The notes under the pieces: model-generated | What the model was told of the DNA's origin: nothing | Database searches by the model: none | The model's input: only the letters and a program-made list of their open reading frames with translations | Assembly (NCBI RefSeq): GCF_018139565.1 | Contig: NZ_JAGSPK010000004.1 | Coordinates: 248,001 to 312,000, forward strand | DNA from: Cognatundibacterium rivi | Lineage (GTDB): Bacteria > Pseudomonadota > Gammaproteobacteria > Burkholderiales > Burkholderiaceae_D | Direction of reading: 5' to 3' | Length of the DNA: 64,000 bases | Shown: positions 7,384-17,324 of the stretch, in pieces | Numbering within the stretch: position 1 is the first letter of the stretch | Layout: each line of letters opens with the position of its first letter | Made by a program: the position numbers and the translations under genes

Positions 7384-9567
7384 ATGATTCAGCGCATTTC
7401 ACACTCTGTCCGGCAAGACTCTGATTCGACTTCTGATAACGTTTTCCGCCTGCGGCCAATGGCGTGGGCATTATCGATTGCGTTGCTGGCGCCAGCCGCC
7501 GTATTGGCGGATAACGCAGCATCAGCAGGCGAGGACAAAGCGGCATTACCGGAAGTGGTGGTGAAAGGCGCAGCGGTAAATGAACCGACGACAGAAAAGA
7601 GCGGCGCTTATTCGACGCGCAAGAGCAGTTCTGCAACCAGGCTGGATATGTCTTTGCGGGAAACGCCGCAATCGGTGTCGGTGGTGACCCGCGCAAAAAT
7701 GGATGATTTCAGACAGCTTAGCGCCAATGATGTGCTGGCAAATACGACGGGTGTCTCGGTCGAAAAAGTAGAAACAGATCGCACGTATTACATGGCGCGT
7801 GGTTTTGACATTATCAATTTTCAGTACGATGGTATCGGCCTGCCGTTCACTACCGGCAATGTGTATGGTGATATTGATACCGCGATTTACGACCGGGTCG
7901 ATATCGTGCGCGGGGCGAATGGTCTGATGTCTTCGACCGGTAATCCTTCTGCAGCCGTGAATTTTATCCGTAAGCGCCCGGTGTATCAGACGCAGGCATC
8001 CGCCGGGCTGACGCTGGGCTCGTGGAATACGCGCAGGGTCGATGCGGATGTTTCCGGTGCATTGAATGCTGCCGGAACGGTCGCGGGGCGTCTGGTAGTT
8101 GCAAAGCAGACCGGTGATTCTTATCTTGATCGTTATTCACCGGAAAAAACTGTGCTGTACGGCGTGATCGAAGCCAATCTGAGCGACACCACTTTGCTGA
8201 CAATCGGTCATTCCCATCAGAAAGGCGACGTGCGTGGCGGTATGTGGGGCGCCTTGCCACTGTATTACACCGATGGCAGCCCGACCAATTACAAAACTTC
8301 GACCAGCACGGCAACCGACTGGGCGCGCTGGCAGACGCAGAATGAGCGCAGCTTCGTCGAACTGAGCCACCAGCTCAATGACGACTGGCAGATTAAATCT
8401 GTTGTCAGCCGTAACCGTGCCAGCACCGATTCCAAACTTTTTTACGTCTATGGCACGCCCGAGCGCGCGACCGGGTTGGGCTTGTACAGTTATCCATCGC
8501 TGTATAACAGTGTCAATACGCAGACCACGCTGGATATTTATGCCACCGGCAAATTCACGCTGGCCGGACGTCAGCACGATCTGAGCGTTGGTGCGAACTG
8601 GTCGAAATCCAATATGAATGATATTTCGCATTACGGCGTGGGCATCGGTACCGCCTTACCGGATATCAGCAACTGGACGGGCAATTATCCAGAACCCGCA
8701 TTTAACGCATCGGTCAATGGCAGCGACTATGAAGACAAACGCACGACGGTGTTTATTGCCTCCCGTTTCAACCTCGCGGATGAATTTAAATTGATCGCCG
8801 GTGCCAATCACACGAAGGCGGAAACCAGCGGTAATTCGTATGGCGTCAGCAGCATCAAGAATGCCAGCAAGACCACGCCGTATCTGGGCCTGGTGTATGA
8901 CCTGACACCCTATGTTTCAACGTATGCCAGCCATACCGAAATTTTTAATCCGCAAAGTGAAGTCGATGCCAGCGGCAAGACGCTCGATCCAGTCAAGGGA
9001 AAAGGGGACGAGCTGGGCGTGAAAGCCGAACTGTTTGACCGTAAGCTGAATCTGTCGGCTGCCGTCTTTAAAATCAGGCAAAACAACGCTGCAGAGCAGG
9101 CGGGTTATGTCGGCACCAAGGCGTATTACCGGGGTATCGACGCAACGTCGCAAGGGTTTGAGTTTGATGCCAGCGGTGAGCTTGCCAAAGGCTGGAATCT
9201 GAGCGCAGGGTATACCCAGTTGAGTCTCAAGGGTGGCGACGATAAAGATGTGAAAACCTATGTGCCACGAAAATTGTTCCGCCTTTCTACGACTTATCAG
9301 TTACCGTTTCTGCCGCAGGCAAAAGTGGGCGGCAGCATGAACTGGCAGTCGGATACTTTCCGCGATGAAGGTTCCGGTAATGTGATTCGTCAGGGCAGTT
9401 ATGCTGTGCTGAATCTGATGGCGCGCTATGAGGTGAATCCGAATCTCAGCATTGCCTTGAATCTGAATAATGTCAGCGACCAGAAATATCTGACCAGTCT
9501 GTACTGGAGTCAGAGTTACTACGCTGCGCCACGTAATGGCAGCGTGACGGTCAACTGGAAATATTAA
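7384..9567 (+). CDS. TonB-dependent siderophore receptor
   Basis: 727-aa outer-membrane receptor for a ferric siderophore, energised by TonB-ExbBD. A long signal peptide carries WALSIALLAPAAVLA|DNAAS near residues 25-45. The plug domain runs from about 80 to 200 (RETPQSVSVVTRAKMDDF, then RVDIVRGANGLMSSTGNPSA). The beta-barrel ends in a C-terminal aromatic, NGSVTVNWKY. It resembles the FhuE/FpvA siderophore group. The ATG at 7384 follows AAGG, while the frame extends 33 codons upstream without a plausible signal. The Fur box upstream and the PepSY gene 15 bp downstream support iron uptake. The cognate siderophore cannot be told. Confidence 0.92.
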   Translation: MIQRISHSVRQDSDSTSDNVFRLRPMAWALSIALLAPAAVLADNAASAGEDKAALPEVVVKGAAVNEPTTEKSGAYSTRKSSSATRLDMSLRETPQSVSVVTRAKMDDFRQLSANDVLANTTGVSVEKVETDRTYYMARGFDIINFQYDGIGLPFTTGNVYGDIDTAIYDRVDIVRGANGLMSSTGNPSAAVNFIRKRPVYQTQASAGLTLGSWNTRRVDADVSGALNAAGTVAGRLVVAKQTGDSYLDRYSPEKTVLYGVIEANLSDTTLLTIGHSHQKGDVRGGMWGALPLYYTDGSPTNYKTSTSTATDWARWQTQNERSFVELSHQLNDDWQIKSVVSRNRASTDSKLFYVYGTPERATGLGLYSYPSLYNSVNTQTTLDIYATGKFTLAGRQHDLSVGANWSKSNMNDISHYGVGIGTALPDISNWTGNYPEPAFNASVNGSDYEDKRTTVFIASRFNLADEFKLIAGANHTKAETSGNSYGVSSIKNASKTTPYLGLVYDLTPYVSTYASHTEIFNPQSEVDASGKTLDPVKGKGDELGVKAELFDRKLNLSAAVFKIRQNNAAEQAGYVGTKAYYRGIDATSQGFEFDASGELAKGWNLSAGYTQLSLKGGDDKDVKTYVPRKLFRLSTTYQLPFLPQAKVGGSMNWQSDTFRDEGSGNVIRQGSYAVLNLMARYEVNPNLSIALNLNNVSDQKYLTSLYWSQSYYAAPRNGSVTVNWKY

Positions 9568-9582
9568 GCGGCGGCGCGATAT

Positions 9583-10884
9583 ATGCAGATGCGACCTGTT
9601 TTCGTGTTGCTGCACCGCTGGTTCGGGCTGGCGGTGGCCGTTTTCCTGTTTGTCTCTGGCCTGACCGGTGCGCTCATCTCGTGGGATCATGAGCTTGATG
9701 CCTGGCTGAATCCGCAACTGTTTCATGCCCGTAGTGCGGCAGGTGTCGACGAAGCTAATGCAGACCGGCGTCCCGTCTGGTCCGGTCTTGCGTTGGCTGA
9801 CAAAATTGAAGCAGATGATCCGCGCCTCCGTGTGACGTATGTGCTGAACGAGGAGGAGCCCGGTCACACCATACAGATGTCGGTCGAAGGAAAGATAGAT
9901 CCCGCCACGGCAAAGCCTTATGCGCTGGGTTTCAATCAGATCGCGGTTGATCCGGTGACGGCAGAAATACAGGGGAAGCGGCAATGGGGCGAAATTTCGC
10001 TGAGCCGTGAAAACTTGCTGCCGTTTTTGTACAAGCTGCATTACACCATGCATCTTCCTGAAGTGTCCGGCATCGAGCTGGGTATCTGGCTGATGGGGCT
10101 GATCGCTCTGGTGTGGGTGCTCGATTGTTTCATTGCATTGTGGATTTCCTTTCCCAACTGGCGCAGCTGGCGCAAATCGTTTGCGTTTCGCTGGGCACAG
10201 GGCGGGCACAAACTGAATTTTGATCTACATCGTTCCAGCGCTGTGTGGCTATGGCTGTTCATGCTGCTGTTGGCGGTCACCTCTGTATCGATGAATCTGA
10301 ATGCGCAGGTGATGCGTCCGGTGGTTGCGTGGTTTTCACCCTTGAGTGAGGATGTGTTTGCCAGCCGTGTACCGCAGGCGCTGGAGCAACCGGTCATTCC
10401 TGCTCTCAGCCGGGCGCAGATCGTCAGTCTGGCAAAGCAGGATGCACAAAAGCGCGGCTGGAGCTTACCGGCTGGCGGTATTTTCTATTCGTCGGCATTT
10501 GGTGTTTACGGCGTGGGTTTTTTTGAAGCCGGTAATGATCACGGTGATGTTGGTCTGGGCAATGCCTGGCTGTATTTCGATGGCAAAGATGGCCGTGCTC
10601 TGGGTGGCAAAATTCCCGGTACTGGCAGTGCGGGAGATATTTTTCTGCAAGCGCAGTTCCCGCTGCATTCAGGTCGCATCCTTGGTCTGACGGGGCGCAT
10701 ACTGATCTCGTTGATGGGCTTGGTGGTAGCGATGCTGAGTGTGACCGGCGTCATTATCTGGATCAGAAAACGACGGGCAAAATTGGTAGCGAAAACGGCG
10801 CTGACAATGACGAACAAGATGCCAAAAAACATGCCAGCCGCCATGTCAAAACCGGTCTCAAAAGACGCGGCTAGTGTGGGGTGA
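9583..10884 (+). CDS. PepSY-associated TM protein (siderophore reductase-like)
   Basis: 433-aa inner-membrane protein of the PepSY_TM type. TM1 is near residues 8-30 (HRWFGLAVAVFLFVSGLTGA). Large periplasmic stretches separate the next TMs near 160-185, 220-245 and 365-395. The HRW at the start of TM1 and HLNFDLHR-like element (HKLNFDLHRSSAVW) carry the conserved histidines of the family. Members next to siderophore receptors often reduce ferric siderophores in the periplasm. It lies 15 bp after the receptor, so they are co-transcribed under the same Fur box. Confidence 0.87.
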   Translation: MQMRPVFVLLHRWFGLAVAVFLFVSGLTGALISWDHELDAWLNPQLFHARSAAGVDEANADRRPVWSGLALADKIEADDPRLRVTYVLNEEEPGHTIQMSVEGKIDPATAKPYALGFNQIAVDPVTAEIQGKRQWGEISLSRENLLPFLYKLHYTMHLPEVSGIELGIWLMGLIALVWVLDCFIALWISFPNWRSWRKSFAFRWAQGGHKLNFDLHRSSAVWLWLFMLLLAVTSVSMNLNAQVMRPVVAWFSPLSEDVFASRVPQALEQPVIPALSRAQIVSLAKQDAQKRGWSLPAGGIFYSSAFGVYGVGFFEAGNDHGDVGLGNAWLYFDGKDGRALGGKIPGTGSAGDIFLQAQFPLHSGRILGLTGRILISLMGLVVAMLSVTGVIIWIRKRRAKLVAKTALTMTNKMPKNMPAAMSKPVSKDAASVG

Positions 10885-10948
10885 TTGTGGCGATTGTGCT
10901 GACGCAGGTATTTTCTGTTTTCAGCAATATCTGCCGTCAACGTTGAAT

Positions 10949-10984
10949 AGGCTCATTTCTCAGCAGACATGAGCCCATTTTTTG
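10949..10984. terminator. intrinsic terminator
   Basis: GGCTCAT (10950-10956) pairs with ATGAGCC (10969-10975), followed by CATTTTTTG. It ends the receptor/PepSY operon before the convergent hexR. Confidence 0.65.
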
Positions 10985-10998
10985 AATCGCTCAGTTAT

Positions 10999-11895
10999 TC
11001 AGTCTGCCTTGGGCACCAGACGTTTTTCGCTGATGCTGGCTTTGGCTCTTTCCAGCATATCGATAGCCGCCGGGCCGCGCAGCAAAGTGACGGCAACGGC
11101 CAGTGCATCGATATACGTCAGATGGGCGAGGCGGGATGTCATCGGCGTATAGATATCCGGGTCTTCTTCCACGTCCACGCTGATGTGCACATCCGCCAGC
11201 TCTGCCAGCGGGCCACCACTCGCGCACAAGACCAAAATCTTTGCCCCAGCTTCTTTTGCGAGTTGCACGCTATTGATCAGATCGCGTGTGCGACCGGTGC
11301 GGGAAAATGCGACCACGACGCAATCGCTGTTGAGCAGGGTTGCCGATTGCGCCTGCAAATGAGCATCGCAAAAAACGGTGGTGGGAATACCGAAACGGAA
11401 AAACTTGAGTTGCGCATCAATCGCCAGCGCGCCGGAATAGCCGAGCCCGTAACATTCTATCCGGCGGGCTCTGGCAAGCAATTGCACGGCGGCTTCAAAG
11501 TTGGTGACGTTCGCATTATTTCTGGCTTCCATCAGTGCCGCGATGGTGCGGTCAAATACTTTGGGTAACACATCGCGCACATGATCAGCCTGATTCACAT
11601 CCAGATGCAGATACGGAATGCCGGTCGCCAGACTTTTTGCAAATGCCAGTTTGAATGATTTGAAGCCATCGAAACCCAGACTTTGTGAGAAACGCGCGAC
11701 CGTCGGCTCGCTGACGTTACAGGCTTGCGCCAGCACGCGTATCGACATTTCCAGCGCATCATGCGGCTTTTGCAGCAGGAATTCAGCAACCTGGCGCTCG
11801 GCGCGGCTCAGCGCGGTACTGGCGACGCGGATGCGGGCCAGCAAACCTTTTTCCGTTGGCGTTATCGAAGAGGGTGTGGAATGTGAATGTGCCAT
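10999..11895 (-). CDS. hexR: HexR, RpiR-family regulator of glucose catabolism
   Basis: 298-aa regulator. The N-terminal HTH_6 domain (residues 15-90) has RQVAEFLLQKPHDALEMSI and the recognition region NVSEPTVARFSQSLGF. The C-terminal SIS domain (about 130-260) has YGLGYSGALAIDAQ and VVVAFSRTGRTRDLI and binds a phosphosugar. In proteobacteria HexR senses KDPG and represses zwf, edd and related genes. It is the last gene of zwf-pgl-hexR, 13 bp after pgl, and faces the edd-eda cluster across a candidate operator. The neighbourhood supports the name strongly. Confidence 0.9.
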   Translation of the reverse strand: MAHSHSTPSSITPTEKGLLARIRVASTALSRAERQVAEFLLQKPHDALEMSIRVLAQACNVSEPTVARFSQSLGFDGFKSFKLAFAKSLATGIPYLHLDVNQADHVRDVLPKVFDRTIAALMEARNNANVTNFEAAVQLLARARRIECYGLGYSGALAIDAQLKFFRFGIPTTVFCDAHLQAQSATLLNSDCVVVAFSRTGRTRDLINSVQLAKEAGAKILVLCASGGPLAELADVHISVDVEEDPDIYTPMTSRLAHLTYIDALAVAVTLLRGPAAIDMLERAKASISEKRLVPKAD

Positions 11896-11908
11896 AGTTT
11901 CTTATTTT

Positions 11909-12589
11909 TCAGGGACACCAGAAAACATCAATCGGGCAGCCCGCATCGCGTAATAAGGCGCTGATCGGTAACTGCTGTTGTTCGGCGTCTTCCAGCACGC
12001 GGCGTTTTTCTGCGCCGCTGATCAGCAGCCAGATCCGCTCGGTATGGAGCAAACGAGGCAGCGATAAGGACATGCGGCTTTGTTGGGTTTGCGGATGCAA
12101 GGCAGCAAGACAGGTGCGCTGATCTTGCTGCACCGGCGCGCCGGGAAACAGCGAGGCGATATGGCCATCTGCGCCCATCCCCAGCAATACTGCATTGAAT
12201 GCATTTGGCAATTGTTCGCGCAGACGGGCATCAATCGCAGCAGCGGCGGCGGCCGGAGTTGGCGCTTCATTTTTCAGTGACAACAATTGCCAATCCTGAC
12301 GTGCTGCGGATCCAGGCAGGCAGCGCCGGAATAAGCCTTCATTGCTTTGCGCATCGGCGTCATCGACCCAGCGTTCATCGGTCGCCACCAGCGTGATTGG
12401 TTGGTGCGGCGTGGCGCAGGCACTTAACAAGGCGTCGAGTTGGCGGTAAATCGGTGCCGGTGTGGTGCCGCCTGCCAGCGCAAAACTGACAGGTGTCGTC
12501 GCACTATAGATGATGTCCAGCCATTGCTGGCTCAGACTCTTGCTTAACGCGTTGATGTCATCGAAATCGTGGTAACGGATGGTGCTCAT
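11909..12589 (-). CDS. pgl: 6-phosphogluconolactonase
   Basis: 226-aa enzyme that hydrolyses 6-phosphogluconolactone to 6-phosphogluconate, the second step after zwf. Motifs are FALAGGTTPAPIYRQL near 37-52, TLVATDERWVDDADAQSNEG near 70-90, and the signature LLGMGADGHIASLFPG near 133-148. I start it at the ATG at 12589, 4 nt after the zwf stop; a TTG five codons earlier would overlap zwf. Tight coupling suggests translational linkage with zwf. Confidence 0.92.
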   Translation of the reverse strand: MSTIRYHDFDDINALSKSLSQQWLDIIYSATTPVSFALAGGTTPAPIYRQLDALLSACATPHQPITLVATDERWVDDADAQSNEGLFRRCLPGSAARQDWQLLSLKNEAPTPAAAAAAIDARLREQLPNAFNAVLLGMGADGHIASLFPGAPVQQDQRTCLAALHPQTQQSRMSLSLPRLLHTERIWLLISGAEKRRVLEDAEQQQLPISALLRDAGCPIDVFWCP

Positions 12590-12593
12590 AGCT

Positions 12594-14054
12594 TCAGCTT
12601 TCAACGTATTCTTCGCCCCACGCGGCGCCGTGCTGCGCCAGCAGATAGCTCGCCGCTGCCGGGCCCCAGCTACCGGCGATATACGATTTCAAGCCTTCAC
12701 TGTCGTTCTGCCAGGCATTCATGATCGGGTCTATCCAAGACCATGCAGCATTGAGTTCATCATCGCGCACAAACAGCGTCAGATCGCCATGCATGGCATC
12801 GAGCAGCAAACGCTCATACGATTCAACACGGCGTAAATTCGATGCTTCAGCAAAATCCAGATTCAGTGCCACATCGGATAAACGTATGCCTTCGCCGGGC
12901 TCTTTGGCCTTCATGAACAACTGCACGCTTTCTTCCGGCTGCAGAGTAATCACCAGACGATTCGAGCGCATAGGTCCTTGCGACTGACCAAAAATCGAAT
13001 ACGGGATCGGTTTGAAATTAATCGTGATTTCTGCGCTGCGGCTTGCCATGCGCTTGCCGGTACGCAGATAAAACGGCACGCCCGCCCAGCGCCAGTTGTC
13101 GATTTCTGCGCGGATAGCGACGAAGGTTTCAGTGCGGGACGCAGGCGGTACACCGGGCTCCGCCTGATAAGCAATGACAGGTTTGCCATCGACCGCACCA
13201 GCGCGATATTGCCCGCGCACGGTTTTTTTGCTGACTTCTTCATTCGTGAATTTACGCAGTGCACGCAAGACTTTGACTTTTTCGTCGCGGATCGCATCCG
13301 GATTCGCATTCACCGGCGGCTCCATCGCAACGATGGACACCAGTTGCAGCAAATGGTTTTGCACCATGTCACGCAGCGCGCCGGTGTGATCGTAAAAATC
13401 ACCGCGCGATTCAACGCCGACTTGTTCGGAAATTGAAATCTGCACATCCTGTATCCATTTGCGATTCCACAAAGGTTCGAGGAAGGAATTGGCAAAACGC
13501 AGCGCGAGCAGATTTTGCACCATCTCTTTGCCGAGGTAATGGTCGATACGGTAAATCTGATGTTCATCCAGATAATTACGCAGCGACTGGTTAATTTCTT
13601 TGGCCGATTGCGCATCGCGCCCCAGCGGTTTTTCGACGACGACGCGCGCATTGCCTTCCACCAGACCGTGTTTCGATAACTGCTCAACGACAGGAATAAA
13701 AATATCCGGGCCGGTCGCCAGATAAAACAGGGTGGCATTGCTTGCCGAGGTATGCAGGCTGTTTTTCAGAATCGCGAAATCTTCAGGTACGCGTGCATCG
13801 ATTTTGGCGTAATCCGTGCAAGCGAGGAAAGCGGCGAGTTTTTCGGCGCTGCCTCCGACCACTTTTCCGGCGTACTGGCTGATGCTGTCGCTGACACGCT
13901 GACGGAATTCCTCATGCGACAAGGCTTCACGCGCCGCGCCGATAAATTTGAATTCGCTGTCGAGCCGGCCATTCACAAAGGCGCTGTACAGCGCTGGAAT
14001 GATTTTGCGTTTGGCGAGATCGCCGGTGCCGCCAAATAAGACAAAAGTGGTCAT
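12594..14054 (-). CDS. zwf: glucose-6-phosphate 1-dehydrogenase
   Basis: 486-aa NAD(P)-dependent enzyme that oxidises glucose 6-phosphate. The Rossmann motif FGGTGDLAKRK is at residues 7-17, EKPLG at 141-145, and the substrate-binding and catalytic signature RIDHYLGKE at 169-177. The length is normal. GGAG lies about 6 nt before the ATG at 14054. It is the first gene of zwf-pgl-hexR and is divergent from edd, with a HexR-like dyad in the shared upstream region. It feeds 6-phosphogluconate to Edd/Eda. Confidence 0.96.
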   Translation of the reverse strand: MTTFVLFGGTGDLAKRKIIPALYSAFVNGRLDSEFKFIGAAREALSHEEFRQRVSDSISQYAGKVVGGSAEKLAAFLACTDYAKIDARVPEDFAILKNSLHTSASNATLFYLATGPDIFIPVVEQLSKHGLVEGNARVVVEKPLGRDAQSAKEINQSLRNYLDEHQIYRIDHYLGKEMVQNLLALRFANSFLEPLWNRKWIQDVQISISEQVGVESRGDFYDHTGALRDMVQNHLLQLVSIVAMEPPVNANPDAIRDEKVKVLRALRKFTNEEVSKKTVRGQYRAGAVDGKPVIAYQAEPGVPPASRTETFVAIRAEIDNWRWAGVPFYLRTGKRMASRSAEITINFKPIPYSIFGQSQGPMRSNRLVITLQPEESVQLFMKAKEPGEGIRLSDVALNLDFAEASNLRRVESYERLLLDAMHGDLTLFVRDDELNAAWSWIDPIMNAWQNDSEGLKSYIAGSWGPAAASYLLAQHGAAWGEEYVES

Positions 14055-14224
14055 GCTGACTCCGTGAGGTGTTCTGATTGGTTACCTGAATTTACTTGCC
14101 TGCTAGGTGCTGACGCATAGTTGCGGTTCTTTGCTTTGCTTCGTGTTGCTTCGCGCTTGACTTTATCAGCGGTGCACCTGAATCAACGGATAAACGCAGT
14201 ATGGACAGCTTGATTATGCCAGAA

Positions 14225-14251
14225 AAACTACAAAAATGTAGTTTCGTTACG
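14225..14251. promoter_or_regulatory. candidate HexR operator between zwf and edd
   Basis: A perfect dyad AAACTACA aaaa TGTAGTTT (14225-14244) overlaps TGTAGTTTCGTTACG (14237-14251), which resembles the known HexR site TGTARTTWWATTACA in most positions. It lies in the 428-bp region between the divergent zwf and edd genes; that region is AT-rich and shows no gene. Confidence 0.55.
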
Positions 14252-14482
14252 TTAAAAAATAACATTTTTAATGATAAATAGACTTAAAAATGAAATTATG
14301 AAAGTTTGTTACAGAAATTTCTGATTCGTGGTATCTTTCTGTTCATTGTATTCAGATAGTTTTCAGATAGTTGAGTGATCGTCTGACAAGCACCGCAGAA
14401 ACTGGTGCGCAAGATCACTGGCTGTTTTGCTGTCTGTTTCTGCCGCTTTACTATTACGCCCACAGGGCATCAGGTGAGTTCA

Positions 14483-16333
14483 ATGACGACATCCTCTTCA
14501 TCAACATCGATTGCGTTGCACCCGGTTATCGCTCAGGTGACACAACGTATTATTGAACGCAGCAAACCTCTGCGTACTGCCTATCTTGAACAGTTGGAAA
14601 AAATGCGTGGCCGTGGGCCGCGCCGCGCCAGTTTGTCGTGTGCGAATCAGGCACATGCGAATGCGGCGATGGGCAATGGCACCAAAATCTGGCTGAATCA
14701 GGCGCAGAAGCCGAACATCGGTATCGTGACCGCATACAACGACATGCTGTCTGCGCATCAGCCGTATGAAACTTATCCGCAACAGATACGTGAGGCCGCG
14801 CTACGTTGTGGCGGTACGGCGCAGGTGGCGGGTGCAGTCCCGGCGATGTGTGATGGTGTGACGCAGGGGCGTCCGGGGATGGAGTTGTCGTTGTTTTCGC
14901 GCGATGTGATTGCGCAGGCGACAGCCGTGGCTTTGTCGCATGATGCGTTTGATGCGACGCTGTGTCTTGGTATCTGCGACAAAATTGTGCCAGGGCTGCT
15001 GATCGGTGCGCTGGCCTTTGGTCACTTGCCGACGATTTTTGTGCCAGCCGGGCCTATGGGTTCTGGTTTATCGAATAAAGAAAAAGCCGCTGTGCGTGAA
15101 CGGTATGCACAAGGTAAAGCAACGAAAGAAGAATTGCTGGCCGCCGAAAGCGCCGCGTATCACAGTGCTGGCACCTGCACGTTTTATGGCACCGCGAACA
15201 GCAATCAGATGCTGCTCGAAGCGATGGGCTTGCATTTGCCAGGCGCGGCTTTTGTTCATCCATCCGACCCTTTGCGCAGTGCGCTGACCGACGCGGCGGT
15301 GGAACGGGTACTGCAACTGACCGAACAAAGCGGCAACTACAAACCTATCGGCCAACTGGTTAATGAAAAAACCATCGTCAATGCCATCATCGCCTTGCTG
15401 GCGACGGGCGGCTCGACGAATCACACTATCCATTGGGTTGCGGTGGCACGTGCCGCCGGTATCCTGATCAACTGGCAGGATTTTGATGAGCTTTCCTCGG
15501 TCATTCCGCTGTTGACGCGGGTGTATCCGAATGGCACGGCGGATGTGAATGCATTTGAAGATGCCGGTGGCCCGACCTTTGTGATCCGCGAATTATTATC
15601 GGCAGGTCTGATGCATGGCGACGTGATGACGGTGTATGGCGACGAGGGTTTGCATTCGCATACCGTGTGCCCGATGCTGAATGATGCCGGGCAAATCGCT
15701 TGGCAGGCGCAGCCTGCATTATCGACAGATACCGCAGTGCTCAGAAATGTCAGCGAGCCGTTCGCCGCAACCGGTGGCCTGCGCCTGCTGCAAGGCAATC
15801 TGGGGCGGGCGATTGTGAAAGCATCCGCAGTGCCGGAAGAGGCGTGGATCACCACAGCTCCAGCCAAAGTATTTGAATCGCAAGAGGCGCTGGTCAACGC
15901 ATATAAAGCAGGCGAGCTGAATATGGATTTTGTCGCCGTCGTGATTTTCCAGGGGCCGCAGGCCAATGGTATGCCGGAGCTGCACCATTTCACGCCGGTG
16001 CTCGGCAGCCTGATGTCAGCCGGTTACAAGGTGGCGTTGGTGACCGATGGCCGCATGTCCGGCGCGTCCGGCAAAGTACCGGCGGCATTGCATGTGAGCC
16101 CGGAAGTGGCGCAGGGCGGGCCGCTCGGCAAAGTGCGCGACGGCGATCTGATCGAGCTGAATGTGCATACCGGTGAATTACGCGCGCTGGTCGATGAAGC
16201 TGAATGGGCGCAACGTGCAGTGCGTGGTTCGAGTAAAGAAAATATGGCGGGCTATGGTCGCGATCTGTTTGCCGCACAACGTCGCGTGGTGACGGCACCA
16301 GAACACGGCGCATCGACCTTATTCATCGACTGA
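14483..16333 (+). CDS. edd: phosphogluconate dehydratase
   Basis: 616-aa dehydratase of the IlvD/Edd family. It converts 6-phosphogluconate to KDPG, the first committed Entner-Doudoroff step. Signatures include [20 protein letters not shown] near 100-120, [20 protein letters not shown] near 140-160, and [11 protein letters not shown] near 178-188, which carries iron-sulfur cysteine ligands. The C-terminal half has [20 protein letters not shown] chose the ATG at 14483 because AGGTGAG is 6 nt upstream; the frame runs 26 codons further upstream with no such site. It heads edd-eda. Confidence 0.95.
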   Translation: MTTSSSSTSIALHPVIAQVTQRIIERSKPLRTAYLEQLEKMRGRGPRRASLSCANQAHANAAMGNGTKIWLNQAQKPNIGIVTAYNDMLSAHQPYETYPQQIREAALRCGGTAQVAGAVPAMCDGVTQGRPGMELSLFSRDVIAQATAVALSHDAFDATLCLGICDKIVPGLLIGALAFGHLPTIFVPAGPMGSGLSNKEKAAVRERYAQGKATKEELLAAESAAYHSAGTCTFYGTANSNQMLLEAMGLHLPGAAFVHPSDPLRSALTDAAVERVLQLTEQSGNYKPIGQLVNEKTIVNAIIALLATGGSTNHTIHWVAVARAAGILINWQDFDELSSVIPLLTRVYPNGTADVNAFEDAGGPTFVIRELLSAGLMHGDVMTVYGDEGLHSHTVCPMLNDAGQIAWQAQPALSTDTAVLRNVSEPFAATGGLRLLQGNLGRAIVKASAVPEEAWITTAPAKVFESQEALVNAYKAGELNMDFVAVVIFQGPQANGMPELHHFTPVLGSLMSAGYKVALVTDGRMSGASGKVPAALHVSPEVAQGGPLGKVRDGDLIELNVHTGELRALVDEAEWAQRAVRGSSKENMAGYGRDLFAAQRRVVTAPEHGASTLFID

Positions 16334-16455
16334 CATTCATAGAACCGGATATCACAGGTAAGAGATTGCGGTGTGTATCGGTAATGTGCACACCATACAG
16401 ACAACACAAACACAACAGCGCGCATCAGCGCCAATGACAATCAGCAGAGGACAAC

Positions 16456-17115
16456 ATGAGTTTTTCCAGACAAAGCATCATTGACCAACTCGCCCAGGTG
16501 CGCGTTTTACCGATACTGGTTGCTGATGATGTGGAGCAGGCGATTCGTTGCGTGACAACGCTGGCAGAAAACGGTTTGCCTGCCGTTGAAATTACCTTGC
16601 GCACGCCGAATGCGCTGAACGTATTACGCGAAGTCGTGAACGCCTGCCCTGGCGTGACGGTCGGCGCTGGCACGATACTGACAGCGGCACAACTCGCTGC
16701 CGTTAAAGAAGCGGGTGCTGCGTTTGGCATCAGCCCTGGCATTACACCTGCACTGGCAAAAGCTGCTGCTGAATCCGGTTTGCCGTATTTTCCCGGTACC
16801 GGTGGCGCGAGCGATGTGATGCTGGCGCTGGAACATGGTTTTGATGTCGTTAAGCTGTTTCCGTCAGATGTCGTTGGCAGCACCAAGATGGCGAAAGCGT
16901 TGGGCGGCCCGTTTCCCGATGTCCGCTTCTGCCTGACTGGTGGCGTCACGCTGGAATCCACGCCGGTGCTGTTGCAGCAGACGAATGTTTTATGCGTCGG
17001 CGGTTCCTGGATGTGCCCGGCGAATCTGATTCAGAGCGGTGACTGGGCAGCGATTGCACAACTTGCGGCCGCCGCGGCTAAAGCTGCCGAGGCTGGAAAG
17101 TCTGGCAGCCAGTGA
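16456..17115 (+). CDS. eda: KDPG aldolase
   Basis: 219-aa class I aldolase that splits KDPG into pyruvate and glyceraldehyde 3-phosphate. The catalytic Glu45 is in LPAVEITLRTPNA and the Schiff-base Lys133 is in VVKLFPSD, the same numbers as in the E. coli enzyme. GTGGASD (near 114-120) and GGVTLES form the phosphate site. The ribosome site AGAGGA precedes the ATG. It lies 122 bp after edd with no terminator, so they are probably co-transcribed. Confidence 0.96.
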   Translation: MSFSRQSIIDQLAQVRVLPILVADDVEQAIRCVTTLAENGLPAVEITLRTPNALNVLREVVNACPGVTVGAGTILTAAQLAAVKEAGAAFGISPGITPALAKAAAESGLPYFPGTGGASDVMLALEHGFDVVKLFPSDVVGSTKMAKALGGPFPDVRFCLTGGVTLESTPVLLQQTNVLCVGGSWMCPANLIQSGDWAAIAQLAAAAAKAAEAGKSGSQ

Positions 17116-17205
17116 TGTTCCCGTCACCTTCTGCGATGTCATTGCGCCGCAGACGGTGAGATCAGATGCGGCTGCAGCGTTCTATTTTTGCTGCATTTGG
17201 TCAAA

Positions 17206-17280
17206 ATATACTGGGGGGAGTATTTTTTAAGCGCCTTTGTTTTCAAGGAGATAAAGGCAAAAATGAGATATACCCCCCCC
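17206..17280. repeat. dispersed palindromic intergenic repeat, copy C
   Basis: Diverged copy of the element at 251 and 5989. It starts ATATACT with a G6 run and AGTAT, and its core GCCTTTGTTTTCAAGGAGATAAAGGC has a perfect 6-bp GCCTTT/AAAGGC stem. It ends in ATATAC and a run of eight C (17273-17280). It lies between eda and pgi, 45 bp before the pgi start. Confidence 0.65.
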
Positions 17281-17324
17281 ATTTTTATGTTTTTCCGGTC
17301 TTAGTTAAGATAAAAAGCACGCTC

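Noticed and set aside
8137..8631. Long minus-strand frame inside the TonB receptor
   Set aside because: The plus frame is an unmistakable receptor, and the antisense frame has no start signal.
9301..10209. 302-aa minus-strand frame across the receptor/PepSY junction
   Set aside because: It is antisense to two well-supported genes and has an unlikely composition rich in His, Gln and Arg.
15421..15993. 190-aa minus-strand frame inside edd
   Set aside because: It mirrors edd codon structure; no ribosome site or domain.
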